Shown: positions 16,736 through 26,322, counted from the first letter of the stretch. The stretch is DNA of 64,000 bases from Candidatus Neomicrothrix sp. UBA881 (GCA_002294285.1 DBFL01000087.1:19972-83971), one strand, 5' to 3'. Notes: generated from the letters alone by a model not told the origin. Numbers and translations: made by a program.

Positions 16736-17952
16736 CTATCAGTTTTCGTTGTAGAAATAAGTCCTTTATCAGCCAGAACACCTATTTCAACTGAAGTTAA
16801 TTTCAAATTATCAGCCAAAATCTCTTCAGTGTGCTCACCTAGGGTTGGTGCTGGAAGTGAATTTCGATCACTTTCTAATGGTCCTCCAAAAGAGAGAGGG
16901 GAACCCGGCACCAAGTGTTCTCCCACCTCGGACTGGTCGATTTTCGAAAACATGGGGTTTTGAGTTGAACATCTGGGATCCTCGTCAAGCATCTGCCTTA
17001 TGGTTCTATATGCTCCCCAACACACGTCATTTTGGTCAAGCTTTTCGGATACCTCGTTTAGCGTAAATTTTTGAAACCAGGGTGCAAACAATTCCGCAAG
17101 TTCGTCTCGCGCTTCGAATCGAGCTCCTTCGTTAGTAAAATCCAACCCAAGCCTTTCGGATAATGAAGCTACCACTTCCCTTGTATTAGTAGCCTCCAAA
17201 AGACCATTCCATTGCTTTTGAGTAATCGCTACAACCATCACATGTCTTTCATCACGAGTTAAAAAATCTTTCCCGAAAGCCCCGTAGAGATCATTGCCGA
17301 GCTTTTTTCTTTCTTCACCACCGAGCTCAACCTCTGTTAAATCGCCTCTCCACGCGACAGCGGCTAATGCAACATCAGACAAAGCTAGGCTTACTAGCTG
17401 ACCTTTACCGGTTTGTGATCTGTAACGATCAGCGGCGAGCATACCTAATGCTGCAGTTTGGCCACAGATGAGGTCCCATGCGGGCAGAACATGGTTTACT
17501 GGGCGCAAGTCGTCAGGATGACCTGTTATCTGAGGAATGCCTACTGCGCAATTAACTGTGTAATCGACTGCTGTAGTTCCATCGTGGTTTCCCGTGATTG
17601 CGACCATTATCAAATCAGACTTTTGTTTTGAAATTTTTTCGTAACTAAGCCATCCTTTTGCTGGAAAATTTGTTAAAAAATTTCCAGCGTTAGTTATAAG
17701 TTCAGACAACAAACTTTGTATCTCAGGGGATCTTAAATCCGCTGAAATTGACTTCTTGCCACGGTTCAAACCATTCCAGTAGAGACTCACTCCCGATTCA
17801 CTTAGTGGCCAACGCTTATAGTCAATTCCTCCACCAAGTTGATCAAACCTGATTACTTCAGCACCTAACTGAGCTAAGGTCATGCCTCCTGAAGGAGCAG
17901 CGACAAAAGCTGAACCTTCAACTACAGAAAGACCTTGCAGAGGAAGAATCAA
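16732..17952 (-). CDS. CaiB/BaiF family III CoA-transferase
   Basis: 406 residues from a TTG start preceded by GATGAGG. The N-terminus PLQGLSVVEGSAFVAAPSGGMTLAQLGAEVIRFD is the standard family opening, with the CoA-binding fold; the segment PAWDLICGQTAALGMLAADR contains the Asp expected to form the acyl anhydride with substrate. Family III transferases move CoA between two acids. The gene begins 14 bases after the peroxiredoxin stop and is probably co-transcribed with it and the aldehyde dehydrogenase upstream. Substrates are not predictable. Confidence 0.85.
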   Translation of the reverse strand: MILPLQGLSVVEGSAFVAAPSGGMTLAQLGAEVIRFDQLGGGIDYKRWPLSESGVSLYWNGLNRGKKSISADLRSPEIQSLLSELITNAGNFLTNFPAKGWLSYEKISKQKSDLIMVAITGNHDGTTAVDYTVNCAVGIPQITGHPDDLRPVNHVLPAWDLICGQTAALGMLAADRYRSQTGKGQLVSLALSDVALAAVAWRGDLTEVELGGEERKKLGNDLYGAFGKDFLTRDERHVMVVAITQKQWNGLLEATNTREVVASLSERLGLDFTNEGARFEARDELAELFAPWFQKFTLNEVSEKLDQNDVCWGAYRTIRQMLDEDPRCSTQNPMFSKIDQSEVGEHLVPGSPLSFGGPLESDRNSLPAPTLGEHTEEILADNLKLTSVEIGVLADKGLISTTKTDS

Positions 17953-17966
17953 ACTAGCCTCATCTC

Positions 17967-18434
17967 TCAGCCATGTGAACGAATTACAGATAGAACTTCA
18001 TCGCCATGAGTCTGAAAATCTTTAATTGCGTCTTGATCCCAAATAGCTGCTATCAAACCGTCGGGAGAAATCAAGAAACTTGTTCGCATGCAAAAACCCG
18101 CAGCAGGGTCATCTGCCGGTCTAGCTGTTCCGTAGAGTTCTCCGATTTTTCTGTCTGAGTCTGAAATTAAAGAAAATGAAAATCCCTGCTCATCGGCAAA
18201 TTTCTTTTGCTCTTCTACTGTGTCAAAACTGGCACCAACAACAACTGCTCCCAATTCTGAAAATTCTGAGACTCTGTCACGGAGCCCCTGTCCTTGCATC
18301 GTTCAACCAGGCGTTGATGCTTTGGGGTACCACCAGAACAATACCCAGCTTCCTGAAAGGTCTTCTAAAGACAATATGTTGCCGTTCTGATCTGGAGCTG
18401 AAAATTTCGGGGCTTCACTTCCAATCTCAAGCAT
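17967..18434 (-). CDS. bcp: Bcp-type peroxiredoxin, predicted selenoprotein (UGA = Sec44)
   Basis: 155 residues if the in-frame TGA at 18305-18303 is read as selenocysteine. The frame starts at ATG 18434 with an AAGGAG ribosome-binding site. Residues 1-43 are a normal Bcp N-terminus (EIGSEAPKFSAPDQNG, then VLFWWYPKASTPG). The TGA falls exactly where the peroxidatic Cys of the PxxxTxxC motif belongs (P37, T41, U44), and the frame continues through the rest of the fold, with the active-site Arg in FCMRTSFLISPDG (R117). There is no Cys five residues later, so the enzyme is of the one-Sec type. A SECIS-like hairpin lies at 18268-18288. Bcp reduces hydroperoxides. A conventional call would start at Met46 and lose the active site. 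A nonsense mutation is the alternative but is less likely at this codon. Confidence 0.82.
18268..18288 (-). promoter_or_regulatory. Predicted bacterial SECIS hairpin in the peroxiredoxin mRNA
   Basis: In the mRNA, nucleotides 15-21 after the UGA (GGGGCUC) pair with nucleotides 29-35 (GAGUCUC), giving 7 bp including two G-U pairs, around a 7-base loop CGUGACA. The loop starts 22 nt after the UGA and has G as its second base followed by U. This fits the known bacterial SECIS form: a stem-loop within the coding region, apical loop roughly 16-37 nt downstream, with a G at one of the first two loop positions for SelB binding. Confidence 0.7.
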
Positions 18435-18500
18435 GACTCTCCTTTTCTTTTCTATTAGCGACCATAGCTCTTTATCGAGTAGATGAATATCTTTTAGCCA

Positions 18501-19964
18501 CTAAGCCAACCAAGAAATTGCCTGAAGCTCACTGTAGGCTTTCAAACCCCAGGTTCCACGATCTCGACCTATCCCAGACATTTTGAAACCTCCGAAAGGA
18601 GCTTCCATATGAGGCTGGATGCTATTCAGCGCCACATTGCCGCTTTCTATAGATTTTGCAATCTCATGTGCCCTTGCGGTATCTCCCGCATATACATAAC
18701 TAAATAGGCCATAATCGGAGTCGTTAGCCATTTGAATTGCTTCTTCGTCACTGTCGTGTGGCATTACTACTACAACAGGTCCGAAAGCCTCTTCCCTAAC
18801 AACATGCATGTCTGGAGTGCAGTCTGCTAAAAGAGTAGGTTGCACGAAGTAACCTTGTTCATCAGGTCTTTGGCCACCGCAAACCAATTTTGCGCCTGAA
18901 TCGACACCAGATTCAATAAATTTTTCAACGTTGTCTCTCTGTTGCTCTGAAATCAAAGGCCCTACTAAAGTGTCACGCTCTCTCGGGTCTCCCATTTTCA
19001 GCATTCCAGCTACCGCTGACAGAGTTTCAACTGTTTGATCATAAATTTTCCGGTGGCAAATAACGCGTGTTGGTGCCGTGCAGATTTGACCACTATGAAA
19101 ACCCCAGACACTTGCTATCGCCCCAATTGCCGCATCAACACTTGCATCTTCAGTCATGATTAGTGCGCCTTTGCCGCCTAGTTCCATAAGGACACGAGTC
19201 ATCGTTGCCGCTCCACTCTCATAGATTGACTTTCCAACTGTGGTGGAGCCAGTGAAACTGACCATGTTCACATCTTTGGATGCGACCATTGATGCGGGGA
19301 CCTCTGAACCAGAAGAAGTCACTATGTTTATCACTCCGGGTGGGAACCCTGCCTCGTTTATAGCTTCACCTAGTCTCAAAATCCCAAGAGGGTCTTGCGG
19401 GGCCGGTTTTATGATGCATGTGTTACCCATTACCAATGCAGGCGCTATTTTCCCCGCAACATTTGTTAGAGGAAAATTGTAAGGCGTAATACATAAGACG
19501 ACTCCAACCGGTTGATGGTAAACAGAAGCTGCAACAAGGCCCGCGGGACCTAGTGCAGTCGCTCCTTGTTTGACAGGAAGTTCTGAGCTGTCTATACGTT
19601 GTGGTCTTGAGTAGTAACGGAAGCGGTCGATGAAACCTCCTGCAACCTGCAAGGTTTCCGTAATATTTATCGTTGATCCTGTCTCTGACTGAACTAGATC
19701 AACCCATTCTGGGGTTTTATGGTCAAGTATGTCTGCGAGGTTTCCAAGTAGACGGCATCTTTGTTCCATTGGAGTGTTTCGCCATCCATCCAGCGCATCA
19801 CTGGCAGAAGACATGGCGTCACTCGCATTAAGCAAACTAGCTTCTGGTGCATAACCAATGATCTCAGTGGTGTAAGGGTCGACGATTGGATATTTTTCCG
19901 AAGTTTCCACCCATTCGCCACCTATGAGCAACTTCCACTGCTCGTCTGGGTCAATATTCATCAC
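18501..19964 (-). CDS. NAD(P)-dependent aldehyde dehydrogenase
   Basis: 487 residues; starts GTG-ATG (19964 or 19961) with GAGGAG upstream. Landmarks of the ALDH superfamily are clear: the N-binding segment ITPYNFPLTNVAGKIAPALVMGNT, the general base Glu in LMELGGKGALI, and the nucleophile Cys in FHSGQICTAPTRV, then EEAFGPVVVV and NDSDYGL. It oxidises an aldehyde to the acid. It is upstream of the peroxiredoxin and CoA-transferase in the same direction, 66 bases from the former. The substrate class cannot be set from the sequence. Confidence 0.88.
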   Translation of the reverse strand: MMNIDPDEQWKLLIGGEWVETSEKYPIVDPYTTEIIGYAPEASLLNASDAMSSASDALDGWRNTPMEQRCRLLGNLADILDHKTPEWVDLVQSETGSTINITETLQVAGGFIDRFRYYSRPQRIDSSELPVKQGATALGPAGLVAASVYHQPVGVVLCITPYNFPLTNVAGKIAPALVMGNTCIIKPAPQDPLGILRLGEAINEAGFPPGVINIVTSSGSEVPASMVASKDVNMVSFTGSTTVGKSIYESGAATMTRVLMELGGKGALIMTEDASVDAAIGAIASVWGFHSGQICTAPTRVICHRKIYDQTVETLSAVAGMLKMGDPRERDTLVGPLISEQQRDNVEKFIESGVDSGAKLVCGGQRPDEQGYFVQPTLLADCTPDMHVVREEAFGPVVVVMPHDSDEEAIQMANDSDYGLFSYVYAGDTARAHEIAKSIESGNVALNSIQPHMEAPFGGFKMSGIGRDRGTWGLKAYSELQAISWLA

Positions 19965-20062
19965 TGTTCTCCTCGGTCAAGCGGTTCTGAAAAATTTCTG
20001 ACTAAACCCGCGTTTGGCAACTTAGATTTCGTTTTTATCTAACATCTAGGATAGAAAGCTAT

Positions 20063-20746
20063 ATGCAGAATAATTCAAACGAAAAACCACGTCCTCGTTC
20101 TTTTTTTCTTAATGAGGAGCTATTCGAATACATTCTGGAACATACTTCCATGCCTGATGAAAATCAGAAGTCCCTTATTTCCAAAACTTCTAAGCTTGGA
20201 AGAGTTTCTGCCATGCAAATTTCTCAAGACCAAGGCATGTTCTTGCACATGCTGGTTTCAGTAATTAGGCCAAAATTTGCAGTCGAAATTGGAACCTTCA
20301 CAGGCTATTCTTCTTTGGCTATTGCTAAAGCTCTTCCGGAAAATGGAAAACTGTTGTGTTGTGACGTTTCTGAAGAGTGGACTGCTATCGCTCGCGAACA
20401 TTGGATTAAAGCAGGTGTAGAAGAAAAGATTGACCTAGTTATCGCTCCTGCAAGTAAGACTCTAGCTGATTTGCCAGTTGACAAAAAAATAGACTTTGCC
20501 TTTATTGATGCTGATAAATCAGGCTATTTGGAATACTACGAAGCAATTGTTCCTAGATTGTCAGAACACGGTTTGATCGCAATCGACAATGTCTTATGGT
20601 CGGGCCGTGTAGTCCACTCAGAGGTTTCTGACAGTGACACGATCTCTATTAAAAAATTTAACGATCACGTTTCCGAAGATGAAAGAGTTTCTTCAGTGAT
20701 GCTCTCAATTGGTGATGGTTTAACTTTGGTTAAACGGGTAAGTTAA
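20063..20746 (+). CDS. Class I SAM-dependent O-methyltransferase (CCoAMT-like)
   Basis: 227 residues. The SAM-binding motif I is VEIGTFTGYSSLAIAKALP, followed by LLCCDVSEEW, and the metal-binding region IDFAFIDADKSGYLEYYE plus LIAIDNVLWSGRVV, all typical of the caffeoyl-CoA/catechol O-methyltransferase family found in actinobacteria. It transfers methyl from SAM to a hydroxyl of a catechol-like substrate in a Mg-dependent manner. It stands alone, divergent from the aldehyde dehydrogenase and 80 bases before the thiolase. The natural substrate is unknown. Confidence 0.85.
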   Translation: MQNNSNEKPRPRSFFLNEELFEYILEHTSMPDENQKSLISKTSKLGRVSAMQISQDQGMFLHMLVSVIRPKFAVEIGTFTGYSSLAIAKALPENGKLLCCDVSEEWTAIAREHWIKAGVEEKIDLVIAPASKTLADLPVDKKIDFAFIDADKSGYLEYYEAIVPRLSEHGLIAIDNVLWSGRVVHSEVSDSDTISIKKFNDHVSEDERVSSVMLSIGDGLTLVKRVS

Positions 20747-20826
20747 ACTTTTTATGCAAAAATAACCAAGCGCGATTTATGCCGGTTAGGATCTCGGCAG
20801 ATCGTTAACAAATTGAGAGGATAATC

Positions 20827-22029
20827 ATGTCTGACGCTGTAATAGTTGCAACTTCGAGAACTCCAATCGGTAGAGCAAATAAAGGAAGCCTTGCCGAAGC
20901 TAGACCAGATGATATGTCGGCTTTTATTATTAAAGATGTACTGTCTAAAGTCCCTCAACTGCAAGCCAATCAGGTTGAGGACGTTTTATGGGGTACTGGT
21001 CAGCCAGGTGGTGAACAAGGTTACAATATTGCACGAATAGCAAGTCTTTTGGCAGGTATCGATGCTCCTGGTGTGACTGTTAATCGTTACTGTTCCTCCT
21101 CATTGCAAACAATCCGAATGGCGTTTCATGCCATCAAGGCTGGAGAGGGAGATGTTTTCGTCGCTGGAGGTGTTGAGTGTGTAAGCCGTTACCAGTTCGG
21201 AGCGTCCGATACCGGACCGCATAACGATTCATTCAAAGATGCGGAAACTAGAACCGCGGAACGTACAGGAGAAGGAGTTGAAAACTGGTCTCCACCTCAG
21301 GGTTTGCCAGATGTTTACATTGCTATGGGTCAGACAGCAGAAAATGTTGCACAAAGTAAAGGAGTCTCTCGACAAGCTCAGGATGAGTGGGGTGTAAGGT
21401 CGCAGAATCGAGCTGAAGATGCGGCGTCTAGAGGATTTTTTGAGCGTGAAATCACTCCATACACTCTGCCTGATGGGACTGTGGTAACAGAAGATGATGG
21501 AATAAGAGCTGGAACGACATATGAAAGTGTTTCACAACTCAATCCTGTTTTTCGACCTGATGGTACTGTTACTGCTGGAAATGCATGCCCGTTGAATGAC
21601 GGAGCTGCCGCTGTAGTTGTGATGAGTGAAGAAAAGGCTTCGGAATTAGGCGTAACCCCGTTAGCTAAAATTGTCGCTTCAGGAGTTTCTGCTCTCAATC
21701 CGGAAATTATGGGGCTTGGTCCTATTGATGCAATAAATCAGACATTGGGTCGAGCCAATATGAAAATCGGTGATATTGATCTGGTGGAGATAAATGAGGC
21801 TTTTGCTGCTCAAGTTCTTCCCTCAGCAGAGGAAACCGGAATAGACCACGACAAATTGAATGTTAATGGTGGCTCAATTGCTTTAGGGCACCCTTTCGGA
21901 ATGACAGGTGCTCGCATCATGACTACTTTAATTAACGGTCTTGAGGACGCTGACAAAGAATTTGGACTTGAAACCATGTGTGTTGGTGGCGGTCAAGGAA
22001 TGGCCATGATCATTCAACGGATGAGCTGA
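20827..22029 (+). CDS. Acetyl-CoA C-acyltransferase (thiolase, FadA family)
   Basis: 400 residues with the full thiolase set: nucleophile Cys in [45 protein letters not shown] with the catalytic His, and the second Cys in [13 protein letters not shown]. The [11 protein letters not shown] form is close to mycobacterial FadA3-like thiolases rather than to FadA5 or FadA6 of steroid degradation as I recall them, so a general beta-oxidation role is favoured. A GAGAGGA ribosome-binding site precedes the ATG. It ends 11 bases from the convergent SCO6745-like gene. Confidence 0.88.
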   Translation: MSDAVIVATSRTPIGRANKGSLAEARPDDMSAFIIKDVLSKVPQLQANQVEDVLWGTGQPGGEQGYNIARIASLLAGIDAPGVTVNRYCSSSLQTIRMAFHAIKAGEGDVFVAGGVECVSRYQFGASDTGPHNDSFKDAETRTAERTGEGVENWSPPQGLPDVYIAMGQTAENVAQSKGVSRQAQDEWGVRSQNRAEDAASRGFFEREITPYTLPDGTVVTEDDGIRAGTTYESVSQLNPVFRPDGTVTAGNACPLNDGAAAVVVMSEEKASELGVTPLAKIVASGVSALNPEIMGLGPIDAINQTLGRANMKIGDIDLVEINEAFAAQVLPSAEETGIDHDKLNVNGGSIALGHPFGMTGARIMTTLINGLEDADKEFGLETMCVGGGQGMAMIIQRMS

Positions 22030-22040
22030 GTGTTAGCTTT

Positions 22041-22919
22041 CTAATTGATCTTTTCACGTGCCGCAGGCATCCAATTAGGGCCAGCTGTCTTATCTATATG
22101 TTCGATATATCTGTATCCGACCGGTTCGATTAACTCGAGAAATTTTTCTGTCTGATGAGAGCCGAGTTTTTGCCAAGCAATACTCGTAAGATCGTCTAAC
22201 TTTCCCTCAAGTTGTTCACGATATTCCAGACCTTCGGGAGTAACTTTTTCCCCATCTGCAAAGCCGCGTTCGGTTAATTTATTTAGTGCGGTAGCAATTG
22301 CAGCATCATCTGCTCCTCGACTACGCGGGAGCCAGTGGTCATCATAGTTGTGTCTAGCACCGTCAAGGATTCCGGCCATTACACCATCTATGTCCTCACT
22401 GATCATTATTGCCCAGTGGGTGTCTCCCCTCCATTCACGAATAGCGTTTACAGCCAACCAGGCTGATGTAAGCGGGTCCTTATGGCGTGGCCATTCCAAC
22501 AGTGAGGAAAAAAGTACACGGCCTGCTGTAGGGAGCTCTTCGGCAGTCTGCCAAAGACTCGACGACATGGATGATAAAGGTTCACATATTTCTGGAGTTA
22601 AACTTTTTAAACCAGGGGCTACGGCAGCATCTCTAGCTGCTGCCGCTGCTTCAAAAGTTGTATGTGCACGACACGCATCGAGACTTGCTGAAATAAAATC
22701 TGGGTGTATCGAGTAAAAGGCAGCGGAAACTACCTTGTTTCCAGCTTTGCCTAAAGTAGCTGCACGGGTTGCTACATAGTAACCAAAACCATCTGGAACT
22801 CCGAGAGATGCATAATTAGCTATAGCTGTAGGATCCCAATAAATCCAACCAATTAACCTATGTGAGGAGAAAGCAGCTCGACGACTTAGCTCTCTCCAGT
22901 TGTCCTGCTGTTTGGTCAA
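22041..22919 (-). CDS. SCO6745/SalK-like protein of unknown function
   Basis: 292 residues from a TTG start. It resembles the actinobacterial SCO6745/SalK-type family: SRRAAFSSHRLIGWIYWDPTAIANYASLGV near the N-terminus, ASLGVPDGFGYYVATRAATLG, and a C-terminal region LTERGFADGEKVTPEGLEYREQLE that reads like a winged-helix DNA-binding-like tail. No catalytic motif is evident and biochemical function of the family is not established to my knowledge. It begins 24 bases after ilvC in the same direction and could be the last gene of the ilvBNC transcript. Confidence 0.65.
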   Translation of the reverse strand: MTKQQDNWRELSRRAAFSSHRLIGWIYWDPTAIANYASLGVPDGFGYYVATRAATLGKAGNKVVSAAFYSIHPDFISASLDACRAHTTFEAAAAARDAAVAPGLKSLTPEICEPLSSMSSSLWQTAEELPTAGRVLFSSLLEWPRHKDPLTSAWLAVNAIREWRGDTHWAIMISEDIDGVMAGILDGARHNYDDHWLPRSRGADDAAIATALNKLTERGFADGEKVTPEGLEYREQLEGKLDDLTSIAWQKLGSHQTEKFLELIEPVGYRYIEHIDKTAGPNWMPAAREKIN

Positions 22920-22943
22920 TTTTGTAAAGGCCTCTGCGAGGTG

Positions 22944-23975
22944 TTAACCCTGTCCGCCTGATGCGTCTTGAACTGATACTTTGCCCGCACTAATCCAAGG
23001 CATCATGTCACGAAGTTTTGAACCAACCTGTTCAATTCTGTGTTGACGTCCTTTTTCTTCCAAAGCATAAAAATTCTCTCTACCCGAGTGAGCTTCTTTT
23101 ACCCATTCCTCAGCAAAGACGCCAGACTGGATTTCACTTAGAATTTGTTTCATGGTCTCCCTAACGTGGTCATCTACGACTCTAGGGCCACGTGTTAAAT
23201 CACCATACTCAGCGGTATCTGACACCGAGTAACGCATACCTCCTATACCCTGCTCGTACATAAGGTCGACAATTAGCTTCAATTCATGAAGACACTCGAA
23301 ATAGCAGATCTCTGGTTGATAGCCTGCGTCAACGAGTGTGTCAAAAGCACTTCTTACTAGTTCGGTTACCCCTCCACAAAGCACAACCTGTTCTCCGAAC
23401 AGATCCGTTTCACATTCTTCGGTAAATGTCGTTTCAATAACACCTGCTTTAGCACCTCCTAGCCCATCTGCGTAAGCCAACGCCAGGTCTTTCGCTCCTC
23501 CTGACGGATCTTGTTCTACTGCAATAAGGCAAGGAACTCCACCACCTTCAACATAGGTCCTTCTAACTAAATGCCCCGGTCCTTTTGGTGCGACCATAAT
23601 CACATCTACATCATCAGGAGGTGTAATTAGACCGAATCTAATATTGAATCCATGAGCAAAAGCGATGGCATCACCAGCTTTCAAATTAGGGGCAATGTGT
23701 TCTTCGTATATAGCCGCCTGATCGGTGTCTGGCAGAAGAAGCATAATTACGTCTGCCCACTCTGATGCTTCAGAGAGTGAACAAACCTTCAATCCGGCTT
23801 CTTCAGCCTTTGCAGCAGATCCAGAGCCATCTCTTAGACCAACACACACATCAATCCCTGATTCCTTCAAATTCAAAGCATGGGCATGACCTTGTGATCC
23901 GTAACCTAAAATCGCTACCTTGCGATTTGCGATCGCTTCGCGATCAACATCATTTTCATAATAAATATTTGCCAC
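22944..23975 (-). CDS. ilvC: Ketol-acid reductoisomerase
   Basis: 343 residues, the length of class I enzymes. The NADPH-binding [13 protein letters not shown] lies at residues 25-37, followed by [15 protein letters not shown] and the metal-binding [12 protein letters not shown] and the C-terminal knotted domain ([32 protein letters not shown]). It converts acetolactate or acetohydroxybutyrate to the dihydroxy acids in isoleucine and valine synthesis. Start is GTG with AGGAG seven bases upstream. It follows ilvN by 40 bases. Confidence 0.97.
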   Translation of the reverse strand: MANIYYENDVDREAIANRKVAILGYGSQGHAHALNLKESGIDVCVGLRDGSGSAAKAEEAGLKVCSLSEASEWADVIMLLLPDTDQAAIYEEHIAPNLKAGDAIAFAHGFNIRFGLITPPDDVDVIMVAPKGPGHLVRRTYVEGGGVPCLIAVEQDPSGGAKDLALAYADGLGGAKAGVIETTFTEECETDLFGEQVVLCGGVTELVRSAFDTLVDAGYQPEICYFECLHELKLIVDLMYEQGIGGMRYSVSDTAEYGDLTRGPRVVDDHVRETMKQILSEIQSGVFAEEWVKEAHSGRENFYALEEKGRQHRIEQVGSKLRDMMPWISAGKVSVQDASGGQG

Positions 23976-24015
23976 AACTTTCTCCTATTTGTTTTTTCTA
24001 CTCTATAAAAACTTT

Positions 24016-24513
24016 TTACAACGCATCTAGAGCAACACGACCTGTTCTCTGCAGTTCAACTATTCCAAAATTACTCAAAAAAGATTCAAAATCATCTATT
24101 AAAGATGGTGTTCCGACTAAAGAAAGCATCATGCTGTCAGTTCCGATATTTAATACTTTTCCCCCAACTTTGTCCAGATTCTCAACAAGCTCATCTCTTT
24201 CATTCGCTTCAGCTTTCACTGTCACAATCATCAATTCTCTTTCAACCGACTGGGAAGGGTCAAGGGCACGTATTTCAACCACGTTAATGAGCTTCTCAAG
24301 TTGGTTTATTATTTGATCAAGTGAAACGGATTCAAGTTCGATGTCGACGTCAACTGTGATGCGGCTAAATTCATCTTTATCGGTAGGAGCAACAGCTAAA
24401 GATTTGATATTCACACCGCGACGGGAAAAAAGACCACTAACGCGCGCTAGAACACCGAATTTGTTCTCAACGGTTATTACTAAAGTCTTGTAGCTTGGTT
24501 GAACCTTTTTCAC
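24016..24513 (-). CDS. ilvN: Acetolactate synthase regulatory subunit
   Basis: 165 residues. An N-terminal ACT domain (TLVITVENKFGVLARVSGLFSRRGVNIKSLAV) binds the feedback inhibitor valine, and a C-terminal ALS-associated domain follows (LMIVTVKAEANERDELVENL). It activates the catalytic subunit and makes it valine-sensitive. The ATG overlaps the ilvB stop by 4 bases, so the two subunits are translationally coupled. Standard length for the family. Confidence 0.95.
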   Translation of the reverse strand: MKKVQPSYKTLVITVENKFGVLARVSGLFSRRGVNIKSLAVAPTDKDEFSRITVDVDIELESVSLDQIINQLEKLINVVEIRALDPSQSVERELMIVTVKAEANERDELVENLDKVGGKVLNIGTDSMMLSLVGTPSLIDDFESFLSNFGIVELQRTGRVALDAL

Positions 24514-26252
24514 CGCTCTTTACCTTCCTGCGATGGTGGAACAACAATTGAAGAATTGTCTTGTCCAGCTGGAACCATAGGGTAAACACGCTCTTCAGGT
24601 GCAGTCCGAAAGTCTATGACAACTGACCGGTCTTCTATCTGATTAGCTTCAGCAATAGCTTCTGGCACCTCTTCAGGGCTGTCTACCCTTATACCCACGC
24701 ATCCCATTGATTCTGCCCACGCCTTATAATTCGGTACATCTTCTGAAAGAAACACCTCTGAGTATCTCTCGTCGTAGAACATGTCCTGCCACTGACGTAC
24801 CATGCCCAAGTAGGAGTTATTGAGTAAAGCAACTTTGATAGGTATGTTCTCCACTGTTGCGGTTACAAGCTCTTGTGCTGTCATTTGAAAGCAGCCATCT
24901 CCATCAACTGCCCAGACCATCCGATCTGGATTGCCTATTTTTGCACCAATGGCAGCGGGTATTGAAAATCCCATAGTGCCCAATCCTCCTGAATTTATCC
25001 AGGTATATGGGTGTTCAAAATTCCAATACTGGCTTGTCCACATTTGGTGCTGTCCAACCCCAGAAGCAACTATTGTATCTTCAGGGGTTAAATCCCTAAG
25101 TTGCTCAATCACATATTGGGGTTTTAAGCGATTTCCTGGTTCATGGTTCTCGTATTCAAGAGGAAATCTTTCTTGCCAACCACTTATAGTTGATTTCCAT
25201 TCTGAGCGATCGGTTTGTTTTGTTCCTTGTTTTTTAAATGCATCGACCATTGCCTCTATCACCAGGCGACAATCTCCTGTTATTGCAACATCTGGCCTTC
25301 TGACTTTTCCTATTTCCGCGGGATCAATATCTACATGGATTATTCGAGCATCTGGTGCAAAACCGTCAACTTTACCTGTTACTCGGTCATCAAACCGCGC
25401 GCCCAGAGCGATTAACAAATCAGATTTTTGCATGGACGTCACCGCCGTGTAATTTCCATGCATTCCTGGCATTCCTAAACAAAGTTCGTGACTATCAGGG
25501 AAAGCCCCTCTGGCCATGAGAGTTGTTACTACATGGATTCCGGTGAGTTCAACTAATTCTCTTAGCGCTTCAGCTGCTCTTGCTTTGAGAATTCCTCCTC
25601 CAATGTAGAAAATAGGTTTCTTCGAATTTTTAATAAGTTCTATAGCTTCCTCAACTCCGGAAAGGTCAAAACTTTTCTCAGGGTTGTAACCGGGTAAATC
25701 CATTTGGACATCATCTACCCACTCGAGTTCTGATTTCGGATTATTCGGATCGACAATATCTTTAGGAACATCAATAAGGACTGGACCCGGTCTACCGGTC
25801 GTCGCAATATGAAAAGCTTCTTTCACTATTCTGGGAATGTCCTGTGCGTCTTTAACAAGAAAATTGTGTTTTGTTACTCCCATGGTGATTCCAGTAGTGT
25901 CACACTCTTGGAATGCGTCAGTGCCTATTGCTGCTAATGGGACTTGGCCTGTAATTACAACTAAAGGGATCGAGTCTAAATATGCATCACAAAGTGGTGT
26001 AACTATGTTTGTGGCTGCTGGGCCGCTTGTGACCATAGCGACACCAGGTTTACCAGTTGCCTGGGCATAGCCTTCAGCCATATGTCCAGCACCCTGCTCA
26101 TGGCGTACGAGTATATGCCTGATAGTGGAATCGATTATCGGGTCGTACACAGGGAGTATCGCTCCACCGGGCAGGCCGAACATTACTTCTACACCTTCAT
26201 TTTCAAGAGCCCTAATTAAGGCTCTTCCACCATCTATTTGTTCACTGTTCAT
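24510..26252 (-). CDS. ilvB: Acetolactate synthase catalytic subunit
   Basis: 580 residues. Thiamine-diphosphate enzyme with the N-terminal active-site Glu in RHEQGAGHMAEGYAQATG, the FAD/CoA-fold middle domain (LIALGARFDDRVTGKVDGFAPDARIIHVDID) and the C-terminal cofactor site WAVDGDGCFQMTAQELVTA...ALLNNSYLGMVRQWQ. It condenses pyruvate with pyruvate or 2-oxobutyrate. First full gene of ilvBNC. The 172-base space before it contains a leader peptide and hairpins that should make transcription respond to branched-chain amino-acid supply. Confidence 0.97.
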   Translation of the reverse strand: MNSEQIDGGRALIRALENEGVEVMFGLPGGAILPVYDPIIDSTIRHILVRHEQGAGHMAEGYAQATGKPGVAMVTSGPAATNIVTPLCDAYLDSIPLVVITGQVPLAAIGTDAFQECDTTGITMGVTKHNFLVKDAQDIPRIVKEAFHIATTGRPGPVLIDVPKDIVDPNNPKSELEWVDDVQMDLPGYNPEKSFDLSGVEEAIELIKNSKKPIFYIGGGILKARAAEALRELVELTGIHVVTTLMARGAFPDSHELCLGMPGMHGNYTAVTSMQKSDLLIALGARFDDRVTGKVDGFAPDARIIHVDIDPAEIGKVRRPDVAITGDCRLVIEAMVDAFKKQGTKQTDRSEWKSTISGWQERFPLEYENHEPGNRLKPQYVIEQLRDLTPEDTIVASGVGQHQMWTSQYWNFEHPYTWINSGGLGTMGFSIPAAIGAKIGNPDRMVWAVDGDGCFQMTAQELVTATVENIPIKVALLNNSYLGMVRQWQDMFYDERYSEVFLSEDVPNYKAWAESMGCVGIRVDSPEEVPEAIAEANQIEDRSVVIDFRTAPEERVYPMVPAGQDNSSIVVPPSQEGKER

Positions 26253-26262
26253 TTTTTCTCAG

Positions 26263-26299
26263 ATTGCTTTCTTAATTTAAAACTTGACTTAAAAGCAAT
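26263..26299 (-). promoter_or_regulatory. Hairpin close to the ilvB start
   Basis: In the mRNA AUUGCUUU (26299-26292) can pair with AAAGCAAU (26270-26263), an 8-bp stem just 10 bases before the ilvB ATG. It uses the U-rich stretch that follows the attenuator hairpin, so it may compete with termination or affect ribosome access. No folding energy was computed. Confidence 0.4.
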
Positions 26300-26322
26300 T
26301 GACCTCCCTTCAGGGAGGTCAA
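26299..26322 (-). terminator. ilvB attenuator hairpin (terminator-like)
   Basis: A perfect 10-bp stem (UUGACCUCCC / GGGAGGUCAA) closes a UGAA tetraloop and is followed in the mRNA by UUGCUUUU. It sits between the leader peptide and ilvB and is the strongest inverted repeat in this region. The U-run is interrupted, so termination may be partial, as expected of an attenuator. AGGUC inside the leader codons could pair with GACCU of its 5' arm. Confidence 0.6.

Noticed and set aside
17967-18299. The 110-residue ORF starting at the internal ATG as a complete truncated peroxiredoxin
   Set aside because: It lacks the active-site half, has no ribosome-binding site of its own, and the upstream 45 codons are a perfect Bcp N-terminus in the same frame.
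23765-24316. 183-residue rightward ORF across ilvC and ilvN
   Set aside because: Antisense shadow of two certain genes; no start signal and no recognisable domain.
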